From Flagellimonas hadalis (lineage in GTDB: Bacteria > Bacteroidota > Bacteroidia > Flavobacteriales > Flavobacteriaceae): a stretch of DNA of 51,897 nt. Numbering within the stretch: the stretch's first letter is position 1; each line of letters starts with the position of its first letter. Where the stretch lies: assembly GCF_007785775.2 (NCBI RefSeq), contig NZ_VNIK02000016.1:1-51897 (forward strand). Reading direction: 5' to 3'. Under the pieces are notes generated by a model. It saw only the letters and a list, made by a program, of their open reading frames with translations, was not told the origin of the DNA and did not search any database. The position numbers and the translations under genes were made by a program. Shown here piece by piece: positions 18,444 through 27,248 of this stretch.

Positions 18444-19641
18444 AAATTCTACGGTCTATCACATATCTTGCTTCTTCCACTTGAACTGTATCCTTGGTAA
18501 GATGCCTCCACCTGTACCTGTTGGAGAATTCGTGGGTTTTCCCTTCCACGATATCTGCAGCCATCGGGCCCAATAGCGGGGCCATCTTCAATCCGTGCCC
18601 ACTTCCTCCTGAACTCACGGACAATCCTTTTATAGCTGGATGGTTATCTATCCAGAAATGCCCATCCAATGTATCCGTGTATAAACACCTACGGGTATAT
18701 ACCAATGGTGCATTTGCCAACCCGGGAAAGGATTCCTTCACAAAAGACCTCATCTCCTCTACCTCTGCATCGGTAACTCGTCTGTCCCCCTTTTCCGGGT
18801 CTATCTCGCTGCCATTTGAATGCTTGGCCAGCTTTACGATTCCCTGTTCTTCCAAGTAAGGAAATCCATACCATCCCGTATTGGAAATGTCTGCCGTAAA
18901 AACCGGAAAGTTTTCCCCACTGAATTTTTTCGTGTCATTCGGCCTCAACCAAAAAACAGGGTGCCCTGTGGATTTCATATAGGGCTGCAGCTCTGGCACC
19001 AATACCGGGGTATGGGGCCCGGCCGCCACCAATATGCGGTCTGCAGCATATTTTTCATTCTCCATTGTCCCTACCCCTTTCACCATATTGGCGTCGGTAT
19101 CGATCCTGTTCACTGTCTGCCCTTCATGGATGTGTACACCAAGTTCCCTTGCATGTGCCATCAAGGTAGTTAGCGTTAGCGTTGCATTTGCATATCCCCC
19201 TATCGGGTTATATATGGCCTCTGAATATGTTTGTGCATTTACCGCAGGAAACCTTTTTTGGATTTCCGATGAGGATAATTGCTCTACCTCATACCCGTTG
19301 CGCAACAATTCCCTATAGCTAAACTTTTCAAAGCTTTGCTCCCCACTTTCAATGGATTTTCTGTAGAGCATCAAAAAGCCCACTTCGTGGTAGAGCTCCT
19401 TCCCGAAGACATTGTTCCACTCCCGCCAAAGTTGAATGGACCGTTCGGCCATCCTAAAATATTCCCGGTCCGATCCATACTCCATACGAACTGCCTTGGT
19501 AACATCTGTCGAAGCTGCCATGTGGTGCGGCAATGTGTCCGGGTTCAACAATCCCACCTTATATTTTCGTTTGGCCAGTTCCACGGCTGCGGTGACACCA
19601 AATATTCCTCCACCAATGACTAGGACATCATATTTTTTCAC
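18442..19641 (-). CDS. FAD-dependent oxidase, DAO family (sarcosine/N-methyl amino acid oxidase-like)
   Basis: Flavoprotein of the D-amino-acid oxidase fold. The dinucleotide-binding motif DVLVIGGGIFGVTAAVELA begins four residues after the chosen start. The signature RRCLYTDTLDGHFWID and the final SGGSGHGLKMAPLLGPMAAD match monomeric sarcosine oxidase/N-methyltryptophan oxidase relatives, which oxidise secondary amines or amino acids using O2. I chose the GTG at 19641 because the fold starts there, giving 399 residues. In-frame ATGs at 19683 and further upstream add residues with no family match. The gene is divergent from the RpiR regulator and shares its control region. The substrate, and any link to the SusCD locus on the other side, are unknown. 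Confidence 0.85.
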   Translation of the reverse strand: MKKYDVLVIGGGIFGVTAAVELAKRKYKVGLLNPDTLPHHMAASTDVTKAVRMEYGSDREYFRMAERSIQLWREWNNVFGKELYHEVGFLMLYRKSIESGEQSFEKFSYRELLRNGYEVEQLSSSEIQKRFPAVNAQTYSEAIYNPIGGYANATLTLTTLMAHARELGVHIHEGQTVNRIDTDANMVKGVGTMENEKYAADRILVAAGPHTPVLVPELQPYMKSTGHPVFWLRPNDTKKFSGENFPVFTADISNTGWYGFPYLEEQGIVKLAKHSNGSEIDPEKGDRRVTDAEVEEMRSFVKESFPGLANAPLVYTRRCLYTDTLDGHFWIDNHPAIKGLSVSSGGSGHGLKMAPLLGPMAADIVEGKTHEFSNRYRWRHLTKDTVQVEEARYVIDRRI

Positions 19642-19831
19642 GACTCTTACAATTGGGTTTGAACACTTTAAAACAATACCCATCACAACAGGAAGACACC
19701 AGTGATTTCTCTGGTCTGCACCGATTGCAACCCGTTCATTGAACCATATCGCTGAGGTCCCGACATGATTAAATATGCAACAAATTATAAAAAAATCTTT
19801 AATTGACATCATTATAATTGGTTTTTACAAC

Positions 19832-19853
19832 AAAGCAATATTAATATTGCTTT
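19832..19853. promoter_or_regulatory. Perfect 22-bp palindrome, probable RpiR operator
   Basis: AAAGCAATATT is followed immediately by its exact reverse complement. It sits 40 bp upstream of the RpiR start and in the divergent interval with the oxidase gene. RpiR regulators bind inverted repeats as dimers or tetramers, so this is the natural candidate for autoregulation and control of the oxidase. Confidence 0.55.
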
Positions 19854-19893
19854 TCCATTTTTCATATCGATCTATTTAACTAACTTGCTAATT

Positions 19894-20748
19894 ATGAGCA
19901 CACAACAAATCAAGGATATTTGCATTTCAAAACTTTCCGGAAAAAGAAAACTGGTCATTCAATTTGCCCTGGACTTTCCGGACAAGGTGGTCCTGATGCG
20001 TATGAAAGAATTTGCCGATCATATGGGGGTCAACCCCGCTACCATAGTAAAAGCATGTAAAGCGGTTGGCCTGAATGGTTTTTTTGAATTGAAGGAACTC
20101 TTGAAACAAGAAGTGCAACTCACTAGGGTAGATTCTGTATTTACAGGAATGATCCAGGAAGTCAAATCCCAGGGCAATCCCCAAAAAGTGGCCCAAGATG
20201 CGATTTTGGGCGACATCATGATGCTACAGAAAACCTATGAGACCATGGAGTTTGATGTCATGGAAAAAATTGCGCGGGCCATAATCGGCTCCAATCACAC
20301 TTACATCGTCGGGCTGGCACATATTGGCTTGGTCGCCAGATATATGGAACGTATCTGCAGGTCTGCTGTACCCCAAATCCATGCCAGTACCGAATATCAT
20401 GGTGAACTTTTCTTGAACATGGATCATTTCAGTGAAAAAGATGTGGTGGTGGGTATTTGCTTGGACAAATGTCAGAACCAGACCATTGATGCCCTAAAGT
20501 TTGCCAAGGAAAGAAATGCGACCACTGTGGCAATTGTGGACAGTAATCTCTCCCCATTGTTGGAACATAGCGACCTCTCCATTTTGATCAACAGTTCCCA
20601 TAGTTTTTACTTTGGCGCAATGGTCGGGGCATATAGTGTGGTGAATGCTATTTTTTATAGCATGGCAAATATTCTCAAAGAAGAGACTGTTGCGCGTTTC
20701 AAGTTTTTTAGGGACATGTCCGAAAAACAGAACATTTATAAAACCTAG
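19894..20748 (+). CDS. MurR/RpiR-family transcriptional regulator
   Basis: A 284-residue regulator. The N-terminal HTH_6 domain (about 1-75) contains RMKEFADHMGVNPATIVKAC as the recognition helices. The C-terminal half is a SIS sugar-phosphate-binding domain (about 120-255; IIGSNHTYIVGLAHIGLVAR and a later LINSSHSFYFGAMVG). Such proteins sense phosphorylated sugars, often amino-sugar phosphates. I chose ATG 19894; a TTG three codons earlier is possible but unlikely. It is divergent from the oxidase, and a perfect palindrome lies in between. The ROK kinase of the nearby locus could supply its ligand, but this is inference. Confidence 0.9.
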   Translation: MSTQQIKDICISKLSGKRKLVIQFALDFPDKVVLMRMKEFADHMGVNPATIVKACKAVGLNGFFELKELLKQEVQLTRVDSVFTGMIQEVKSQGNPQKVAQDAILGDIMMLQKTYETMEFDVMEKIARAIIGSNHTYIVGLAHIGLVARYMERICRSAVPQIHASTEYHGELFLNMDHFSEKDVVVGICLDKCQNQTIDALKFAKERNATTVAIVDSNLSPLLEHSDLSILINSSHSFYFGAMVGAYSVVNAIFYSMANILKEETVARFKFFRDMSEKQNIYKT

Positions 20749-20758
20749 GGGTATCTAC

Positions 20759-20854
20759 ATGGAAACAAAATCAATCGAACAATTGGAAAAGGACATATGG
20801 GAAGAACCGTCTAAATTCCCAACAGACTTGGTTGGGTGCAAACAACGGCCATAG
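20759..20854 (+). pseudogene. N-terminal stub of a CdiI_2-like immunity gene cut by the IS element
   Basis: ATG at 20759 opens a 31-codon frame. The first 24 codons include EQLEKDIWEEPSKFPTDL, which resembles the start of small contact-dependent-inhibition immunity proteins of the CdiI_2 kind (about 90-100 residues). The frame then enters the left end of the IS21-like element and stops. No matching remainder is visible past the right end at 23382. It begins 10 bp after the RpiR stop. The family call rests on a short stretch. Confidence 0.45.
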
Positions 20855-20991
20855 TATACCACCCTCGCCGGGATAAAGTGAACATAGCGCGCCGGATGAA
20901 AGTGAACCACCCTGGCCGGGCCAAAGTGAACCACCCTTAAGATCGATTCTATTTGTGGAACGTCAAAGGCCTTTTTTTGTAAAAAAGGACA

Positions 20992-22536
20992 ATGGCGAAC
21001 AAGCAGATAGATATGCGAAAAACTAAACAGATATTCAAATTATATACCTCTGGCACCAGCAAACGCCAGATCAGCCTGCAATTGGGTCTCTCCCGCAATA
21101 CGGTGACCAAGTACATTGAGTTCTTCAAGCGTTACCGCCTCACCGCCTACGAGGTGGAGAAAATGACCCTGGAGGAACTGCACAAGCTCTTCAAAGCGGA
21201 CCAAAAACCCAAGAGCGAACAACTAAGGACCCTTGAGCAGTACTTCCCATATTTTGACAAAGAACTCCGCAGGACGGGCGTCACGCGACAATTGTTATGG
21301 GAGGAGTATTATGCGAAGCACCCCGACGGCTTTAGGCTGTCCCAGTTCAAGTACTGGTATGCCGAATGGCGCAAGGAAGTGTCCCCGGTCATGCACCTGG
21401 AACATAAGGCGGGGGACAAATTGTTCATCGATTTTACGGGCAAAAAGCTCACTATTGTGGACAGTAACACCGGAGAGCTCCAGGACCTTGAGGTCTTCGT
21501 GTGTATACTGGGCAGCAGCCAGTACACCTATGTGGAGGCCTGCGCAAGCCAAAAACTGGGGGACTTCATTCGCTGTGTGGAGAACGCCCTCCACTTCTAC
21601 GGTGGGGTACCCAGGGCCCTGGTGCCGGACAACCTCAAGTCGGCAGTTGTCAAGAGCAGTCGCTACGAGCCCAAGGTCAACGAGGCCTTCGCCGACTTTG
21701 CGGAGCACTACGAAACGGCCGTGCTGCCCACCAGGACGTACCGGCCAAGGGACAAGGCCATCGTGGAGAATGCTGTGCGGATCATCTACACCAGGGTCTT
21801 CGCGCCGCTTCGCAACCAGACCTTCCATAGTATACCCGATTTCAACAAGGCAATGCTCAAGCTTTTGGAAAGCCATAACAAAATGTCCTTCCGGGGAAGG
21901 GAATACTCCCGGTACTCGCTCTTCAGGGAAGTGGAATTACAGGAGCTCAGGCCATTGCCCCACAAGCGCTACGAGATAAGATCCTACGCCAAGGGCACGG
22001 TACACAAGAACAGCCATATCTATCTGGGAAAGGACAAGCACTACTATAGTGTGTCCTACAGGCATATCGGCAAGCAGGTCAAGATCGTCTTTACGGACAG
22101 CTTCGTGGAGATATACCACAAGGATGAACGCCTGGCGGCACATACCAGGCAAAAGAAGAAGTACGGGTATACCACCGTGGCCGAACATATGCCCTCCCAC
22201 CATCGTTTTGTGAGCGAGTGGAGCAGCGAGAAGTTCATCGCATGGGCAGGGCACATCGGTGAGAACTGCAAAGGTTATATCATAGGGATACTCGACAAGA
22301 AGCAACATCCCGAGCAATCCTATAAATCATGCCTGGGCATACTGCACCTGGCCAAAAAAGTGGGCAACGTGCGCCTGGACAATGCCTGTAGGCGGGCATC
22401 GGACTACGGGGCGTACAGTTACAACATGGTAGAGCGTATCCTGCAAAAAGGATGGGACACCCTTGAGGAAGATCCACAGGAAAACATCGAAGTACCCGAC
22501 CACGGGAACATCAGGGGAGGGAACTATTACAAATAA
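20992..22536 (+). CDS. istA: IS21-family transposase IstA
   Basis: A 514-residue transposase. An N-terminal HTH (about 20-45, SKRQISLQLGLSRNTVTKYI) recognises the ends. The integrase-like core has a DDE set that can be read as Asp147 (FIDFTGKK), Asp213 (VPDNLKSAV) and Glu259 (AIVENAVRII). A C-terminal beta-barrel and tail follow. Full length, with no frameshift. It ends 22 bp before istB, the classic two-gene arrangement. High G+C at third positions makes long shadow frames on both strands. Confidence 0.95.
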   Translation: MANKQIDMRKTKQIFKLYTSGTSKRQISLQLGLSRNTVTKYIEFFKRYRLTAYEVEKMTLEELHKLFKADQKPKSEQLRTLEQYFPYFDKELRRTGVTRQLLWEEYYAKHPDGFRLSQFKYWYAEWRKEVSPVMHLEHKAGDKLFIDFTGKKLTIVDSNTGELQDLEVFVCILGSSQYTYVEACASQKLGDFIRCVENALHFYGGVPRALVPDNLKSAVVKSSRYEPKVNEAFADFAEHYETAVLPTRTYRPRDKAIVENAVRIIYTRVFAPLRNQTFHSIPDFNKAMLKLLESHNKMSFRGREYSRYSLFREVELQELRPLPHKRYEIRSYAKGTVHKNSHIYLGKDKHYYSVSYRHIGKQVKIVFTDSFVEIYHKDERLAAHTRQKKKYGYTTVAEHMPSHHRFVSEWSSEKFIAWAGHIGENCKGYIIGILDKKQHPEQSYKSCLGILHLAKKVGNVRLDNACRRASDYGAYSYNMVERILQKGWDTLEEDPQENIEVPDHGNIRGGNYYK

Positions 22537-22558
22537 CAATCATTAAAACTACGATCAC

Positions 22559-23290
22559 ATGAACACCAAAACATTGGAACAGATGAAACAGTTAAGGCTC
22601 CACGGAATGCTCAGGGCCTTTACAACAACCATGGAGTCACACGACATTGACTATACCAATGATGAACTGGTGGCCTACCTTATGCAGTCCGAATGGGACG
22701 ATAGGCAAAACCGGAAGATGGAACGCCTGACCAAGGCCGCAAGGTTCAGGTATAGTGCAGTGATGGAAGCCATCGATTACGGGCCTTCACGTCAATTAGA
22801 CAAAAACAGGATACAACGCTTTGCCTCCTGTGGGTTTATAGATAAGGGCAAGAACATCCTTATTACGGGAAGCACGGGTGTCGGCAAGAGCTATATGGCA
22901 TCAGCCCTGGGCCATCAAGCGTGCTGCCAGGGATACAAGGTAATGTACTTCAATGCCGCCAAACTCTTTACCGTACTCAAGACATCCAAGGCCGATGGGT
23001 CTTACCTGAAACAAATAAACAGGCTTGAAAAACAGGACCTGCTTATCCTGGACGACTTTGGGCTCAAGCCCCTCGACCATATAAACCGGCACTCCCTTAT
23101 GGAAATCATCGAGGACAGGCACGGTAAACGATCCACCATAATAGCCTCCCAATTGCCCGTGGAGGCCTGGCACGATATCATCGGGGAAAAGACCCTGGCC
23201 GATGCCATTCTGGATCGTTTGGTCCACTCGGCACACAGGATCGACATCAAAGGGGAATCAATGCGTAAAAAAATGAGAAATAAACAGTAA
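22559..23290 (+). CDS. istB: IS21-family helper ATPase IstB
   Basis: A 243-residue AAA+ ATPase related to DnaC/DnaA. Walker A GSTGVGKS is at residues 104-111 and Walker B LLILDDFG at 161-168. The short N-terminal helical domain (1-60) is the part that contacts DNA or IstA. It selects target DNA and activates IstA. It appears intact, so the element could still be active and might also act on the related short elements in the window. Confidence 0.95.
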   Translation: MNTKTLEQMKQLRLHGMLRAFTTTMESHDIDYTNDELVAYLMQSEWDDRQNRKMERLTKAARFRYSAVMEAIDYGPSRQLDKNRIQRFASCGFIDKGKNILITGSTGVGKSYMASALGHQACCQGYKVMYFNAAKLFTVLKTSKADGSYLKQINRLEKQDLLILDDFGLKPLDHINRHSLMEIIEDRHGKRSTIIASQLPVEAWHDIIGEKTLADAILDRLVHSAHRIDIKGESMRKKMRNKQ

Positions 23291-23381
23291 TTTTAACCAA
23301 CAAATGAATCGACTTTAAGCACTTCATTTACCCTGCTCACTTTCATCCGGCGCAGGTGGCTCACTTTGACCGGCTCATCCA

Positions 23382-23569
23382 ATTATACTCATATCGCACG
23401 TTTTCCGTGAAAATCCAGATATGATGCATTTCCATATTTTGGTAATCTACGGTATAAGGGCCATAAAATCTCCTGTGAGATCAGTTTTGGTATGTTCCTG
23501 GGCATTCTTGCATCCCAACAGTGAAAACAGTAGAAAGACGCTTTTCAATGGCATTGCTTTAACGGACAT
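23382..23569 (-). pseudogene. Frameshifted lipoprotein gene truncated by the IS right end
   Basis: Starting at ATG 23569 or 23554, the frame gives a lipoprotein signal (LKSVFLLFSLLGC) followed by KNAQEHTKTDLTGDF and then stops at 23447. In the next frame the protein continues as GPYTVDYQNMEMHHIWIF and further until the IS boundary. The shift lies at a run of four T (minus strand) after the GDF codons; one more T would restore a single frame. The IS end then removes the C-terminus. The protein family is not recognised. Frameshift plus truncation make this a dead gene. Confidence 0.6.
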
Positions 23570-23687
23570 ATTATGATCTGATGGATACAATCTTATTTGG
23601 TATGTAGTGCCTATTAAATCATGGTTGGCTTTATCTATAACGTAAAAATAAGCAATTAAGGGGCTAGGCATATTTTGCATTGGGGAA

Positions 23688-23981
23688 TTAGTGGAAATAT
23701 ATCCATCTTATGGATGATTCAGCCCAAAAAATGGGAAGTATTGCTATTGCTAACACATGTGGGGAGTAGTTAATTTCAGCCTGCTGTAAATACCGTCGGG
23801 CCAATATATTGAATTTGGCTTCTGGAACTCGGGTCTCGTCCATAAGGTAGTGGAATTCCTCCATTAGCTTGGCCGAGGTATCCCTTTCCATAGTGCCGTA
23901 TTTGTTCGGGGGGAGGCTTTCAGTGAAGTTCAGTACCAGATAAGTGGGATACCTTCGAAGGTAGGTAATGGAATGGTGCAA
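23688..23981 (-). CDS. Small hypothetical protein or gene fragment
   Basis: A 97-residue frame beginning with TTG; no ATG is available before residue 31, and the frame is open further upstream without a start. Its composition looks protein-like (LNFTESLPPNKYGTMERD, FHYLMDETRVPEAKFNILAR), so it is probably a real or formerly real coding sequence, but I recognise no family. The missing start and its location between the IS-truncated lipoprotein and a divergent AraC gene suggest the 3-prime part of a broken gene. Confidence 0.4.
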   Translation of the reverse strand: MHHSITYLRRYPTYLVLNFTESLPPNKYGTMERDTSAKLMEEFHYLMDETRVPEAKFNILARRYLQQAEINYSPHVLAIAILPIFWAESSIRWIYFH

Positions 23982-24073
23982 AAAATGATTTAAATTCCAT
24001 ATCTTTTTTGTCTTTCTGTAACAACAATAGAAAATCCAACTCTTTACCGTATTATTTAAATGATGTTCAATCC

Positions 24074-24886
24074 GTGGAACGGAAAATAAGATTCTACAAA
24101 ACCCAGGACCAGACGCTAAGAAAGTATATGGAGGGGTATTACTTTATCTCAGGGGAGGACAACCACTCCCCTATCCATTTTATAAGCTTTCCCGGCAATT
24201 ATTTTGTTGCGACGGTCTGTCAAAATGTGGATGTCACCTTTAAAAAAGACCTGATCTCCATCCTACCCGCTTCAACAAAGAATATCGTGGCAGATTTCTA
24301 TCACAAGAAAACAAACCCTGTCAAAATACGATATGCCCAACCGTTCAATGAGATCACTATCTATTTCAAGCCCCTTGGGATATTACACTTCTTGGAAAAC
24401 CTGGAAGATTTTGAATTCTTGTCCACCACCAAAAAAATTCCGTTCCCCAAGTATTTGGATGAAATGTCCAAAATATTGCACATGAACGATCATAGCGGTA
24501 AAATCCATGCATTGGAAAGCTATTGGCTATCCTTGTTAAAGAACAAAGATCTCGGAATGCTCGAATCCATCCTACATGATATTGAAAAAGGGCTAAAGAT
24601 AACGGACATTGCCGACCATCGCGGTATTTCCCGTCAATATCTCCATAAACTCCTCCTTAAATATACCGGGAGGTCCCCTTCACAATATCAAAAGATCCAT
24701 CGGTTCAAAAAAATGGTCGGTGAATACAAAAGAGACCAAAACCTGTCCCATCTTGCCTATGACCATTTGTATTTTGACCAGGCGCACTTCAACAAGCATT
24801 TTAAAGCACTGACACACTCGCAACCGGGACGGTTCTTCAGAGACGCCACTATCATGGACAGTGTATTATGGATGTATGGACACTAG
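24074..24886 (+). CDS. AraC-family transcriptional regulator
   Basis: Regulator with an N-terminal sensor (DUF6597-like opening TLRKYMEGYYFISGEDN) and a C-terminal AraC HTH pair, the first readable as LKITDIADHRGISRQYLHKL and the second as LSHLAYDHLYFDQAHFNKHF. I favour the GTG at 24074, which gives 270 residues and places the sensor at its usual distance from the start. A TTG at 24008 would add 22 residues of doubtful sequence. It lies 57 bp ahead of the serine hydrolase on the same strand and probably forms an operon with it. Confidence 0.85.
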   Translation: MERKIRFYKTQDQTLRKYMEGYYFISGEDNHSPIHFISFPGNYFVATVCQNVDVTFKKDLISILPASTKNIVADFYHKKTNPVKIRYAQPFNEITIYFKPLGILHFLENLEDFEFLSTTKKIPFPKYLDEMSKILHMNDHSGKIHALESYWLSLLKNKDLGMLESILHDIEKGLKITDIADHRGISRQYLHKLLLKYTGRSPSQYQKIHRFKKMVGEYKRDQNLSHLAYDHLYFDQAHFNKHFKALTHSQPGRFFRDATIMDSVLWMYGH

Positions 24887-24943
24887 TTTACATTCGTACA
24901 ATTTTTTCAGGATATCGGTCCATACTTTTGAAAAAAATAGCAG

Positions 24944-26326
24944 ATGAAACAGTATTATACCAATTTGGCCTTCCTATTTTCTTTTCTTTTGATTGTCAAT
25001 ATGCTCATTGCACAAGACGGGGAAACAAAACAGCTTGCGGGAAGGCTGGACTCCCTTTACACCGAACTCAACACTTATGGGGAGTTCAACGGGAATGTGT
25101 TGATCGCCAAAAAAGGAAAGGAAATCTATTGTAAAAGCTTCGGGGTTTCCGATAAGGAAAACGGAATCCCGCTATCTCCCCGTTCCATTTTCTATTTGGC
25201 TTCGGTCTCCAAACAGTTTACGGCAACGGCGGTGGTCTTGTTGGCCAATGAAAAGAAATTGAAATACAGTGATGCCATCACACAATACCTCCCGGAACTG
25301 GGTTCCTATCATGGTGTGACCATTGAAAACCTTATACACCATACCTCTGGCCTCCCCGATTATGTTGACCTTTTCAAAAAGGACTGGGACAGTATCGAAA
25401 CAATCACCAACGAAGAGGTCATCAAACGCCTAGGGGAACAAAGACCCGAGCTACGATTTGTCCCTGGGGAGAAATGGCAGTACAGCAACACGGGGTATCT
25501 TTTGTTGGCTTCCATTATTGAACGTGTCTCCAAACAAACCTATGGAGCCTATCTTGACGAGCATATCTTTGGTCCTTTGAACATGGACGACACGAAGGTC
25601 CTGTTTGTCCACAAGGATAAGATAAAGGATCCGCAGATAGCCAAGGCCCATTATGACAATCCCGAAGATATGGAATACGTCCAGAAACTCGACGGCACGT
25701 ATGGACAGGCCAAGATCTATTCCACGGTACGCGATCTTTTGAAATGGGACAGGGCCTTGAAGAATAACCTACTGGTCAGCCAAAAAGACAAGGAATCCAT
25801 GTTCACCTCATCCCTATTGAACTCAGGGGAGGAGACAGGGTATGGCTTTGGGTGGTACATTGAACAAGAAGAACCCTTTAAGAAAATGGTCAACCATAGC
25901 GGTTATTTTCCAGGGTATTTGACTTATTTGGAACAGCACATTGACCATGACATGACCATCATCATACTGCAGAACAACGAGAACAGGACCGGAAAAAAAA
26001 GACTGCCGATAGTGGAAACCCGTAATATCCTCTATCATATCCCAAACAAAAACGATGTGAGATTGCCGGAGGCGACATTACAAAAATATGTGGGCGTTTA
26101 TGTCAACGAAAAAGGAAAGGACATCCCTATTTCCTTAAAGCACCATTCCCTCTGGACCAACAACGGTTTTGATTTGATCCCAGTTTCCGAAACAAAGTTC
26201 AAAGTAAACGGTTTTTGGCCTGAAGTGACCTATACATTTATACTGGACGGAAAGGGGGCCGTAGAAGGCTATAGAATGGAACAGCCAGAACAGGGGGTCG
26301 ATAAGACCCTTGAACGAAAGAGATAG
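24944..26326 (+). CDS. Serine hydrolase of the beta-lactamase/penicillin-binding-protein fold
   Basis: A 460-residue secreted enzyme with a signal peptide (1-24, ending NMLIAQ). The class C-type catalytic set is visible: SVSK at residues 87-90 (Ser nucleophile and Lys), YSN at 180-182, and HSGYFPG near residue 318 as the third motif. The final 100 residues form a lipocalin-like tail often attached to these hydrolases. Members are D-aminopeptidases, esterases or peptidoglycan enzymes more often than true beta-lactamases. It probably acts in the periplasm. AraC-type control is suggested by the gene just upstream. Confidence 0.92.
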   Translation: MKQYYTNLAFLFSFLLIVNMLIAQDGETKQLAGRLDSLYTELNTYGEFNGNVLIAKKGKEIYCKSFGVSDKENGIPLSPRSIFYLASVSKQFTATAVVLLANEKKLKYSDAITQYLPELGSYHGVTIENLIHHTSGLPDYVDLFKKDWDSIETITNEEVIKRLGEQRPELRFVPGEKWQYSNTGYLLLASIIERVSKQTYGAYLDEHIFGPLNMDDTKVLFVHKDKIKDPQIAKAHYDNPEDMEYVQKLDGTYGQAKIYSTVRDLLKWDRALKNNLLVSQKDKESMFTSSLLNSGEETGYGFGWYIEQEEPFKKMVNHSGYFPGYLTYLEQHIDHDMTIIILQNNENRTGKKRLPIVETRNILYHIPNKNDVRLPEATLQKYVGVYVNEKGKDIPISLKHHSLWTNNGFDLIPVSETKFKVNGFWPEVTYTFILDGKGAVEGYRMEQPEQGVDKTLERKR

Positions 26327-26415
26327 TAAAGCCAATTGTGGTCGCAAGGGGTTTCTGATGAAGATTACGGACAATAATCTGTTTCGATAGGTTTACAAGA
26401 ACCTTTATACGGAAA

Positions 26416-26431
26416 CGTAGCATTAGCTACG
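26416..26431 (-). terminator. Short hairpin downstream of the two-component operon
   Basis: CGTAGC, four bases, then GCTACG form a perfect stem about 140 bp past the response-regulator stop. On the minus strand it is followed by only three T, so termination activity is weak or doubtful. It is the only clear hairpin in this interval. Confidence 0.3.
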
Positions 26432-26570
26432 CTGGTCGGCAACCTAAATCGTTAAGATGTTTTGTTCCATCGAATGGTTTCCCCGAAATTGACCACAACA
26501 CTGTGCTGTCGCCTCATCCCTGGTTTCCGTGAAAATCTGGAACACCTATATCGTTTTGTATTATGCCTGA

Positions 26571-27248
26571 TCAAAGGATAAGCTTATAACCGATTCCCCT
26601 GATATTGACTATCCGTACCTCAGGGTCTTTTTTCAATTTCTTCCTTAGATTGGAAATGAATACATCCATGCTCCTTGCCGCAAAGAAATCATCATCGCCC
26701 CAAAGTTTTTTGAGAACGAACGACCGTTCAACGACTTCATTGGTAGCCGTTGACAGAAAATAAAGAATTTGGCTTTCGCGATGCGTCAATTCCATAAACG
26801 GTTCGTCCATGAACTTCAATGTCTGCTTTTTGAAATCGAAGACATACTTGCCAATTTGGATGGGGTGGTTTTGTGGCTGTCCATGACCGATCAAGTTTCG
26901 AATTCTCACAATGAGCTCTTCCATACCAAAGGGTTTTCGGATATAATCATTTCCGCCGACCTTGAACCCTTGGACCGCATCCATGGTCTGGGATTTTGCC
27001 GTCAAAAAGATAATGGGGACTTGACGATTTTTTTTTCGGATTTCATGGGCGATCATAAACCCATCCATCTTGGGCATCATCACATCAAGGACCAGTACGT
27101 CCGGACGGTCCTCTTGAAAAAGGGGGATCACATCAACCCCATCAACAACCCAACGGACCTCAAAACCCCTGGATTCCAAACTTTCCTTGATGATCTTGCC
27201 CAGGGCAGGTTCATCCTCTGCCATCAAAATTTTATAGCGTTTCGTCAT
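26571..27248 (-). CDS. OmpR-family response regulator
   Basis: A 225-residue two-component regulator. The receiver domain (1-120) has the acidic pair ED at 11-12, phospho-acceptor Asp55 in VLVLDVMMPKMDG, the Thr of FLTAKS and the Lys of IRKPF. The winged-helix output domain (about 128-223) has LTHRESQILYFLSTATNEVV and DVFISNLRKKLKKDPEV. Its start overlaps the end of the histidine-kinase gene by 17 bases, so the two are translationally coupled. Target genes are not evident; the serine hydrolase and DUF6624 gene are the neighbours. Confidence 0.95.
   Translation of the reverse strand: MTKRYKILMAEDEPALGKIIKESLESRGFEVRWVVDGVDVIPLFQEDRPDVLVLDVMMPKMDGFMIAHEIRKKNRQVPIIFLTAKSQTMDAVQGFKVGGNDYIRKPFGMEELIVRIRNLIGHGQPQNHPIQIGKYVFDFKKQTLKFMDEPFMELTHRESQILYFLSTATNEVVERSFVLKKLWGDDDFFAARSMDVFISNLRKKLKKDPEVRIVNIRGIGYKLIL

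Larger units (their letters stand above)
20833..23381 (+). mobile_element. IS21-family insertion sequence, about 2.55 kb
   Basis: The element carries istA and istB flanked by multiple terminal repeats, as is typical of IS21. The left end has three copies of a CCGG-x-AAAGTGAAC unit (20868-20883, 20892-20906, 20915-20930). The right end has two inverted copies (about 23336-23352 and 23356-23375). I place the tips at TG (20833) and CA (23381) because TGGGTG and the reverse complement of CTCATCCA then face each other. No clear target duplication is seen, so the edges are uncertain by several bases. It separates two broken genes. Confidence 0.8.

Noticed and set aside
21295..21876. Long antisense frame (193 codons) inside istA, and a 248-codon frame on the plus strand at 21233-21979
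   Set aside because: Both overlap the clear DDE transposase; their compositions are low-complexity by-products of G+C-rich third positions and match no family.
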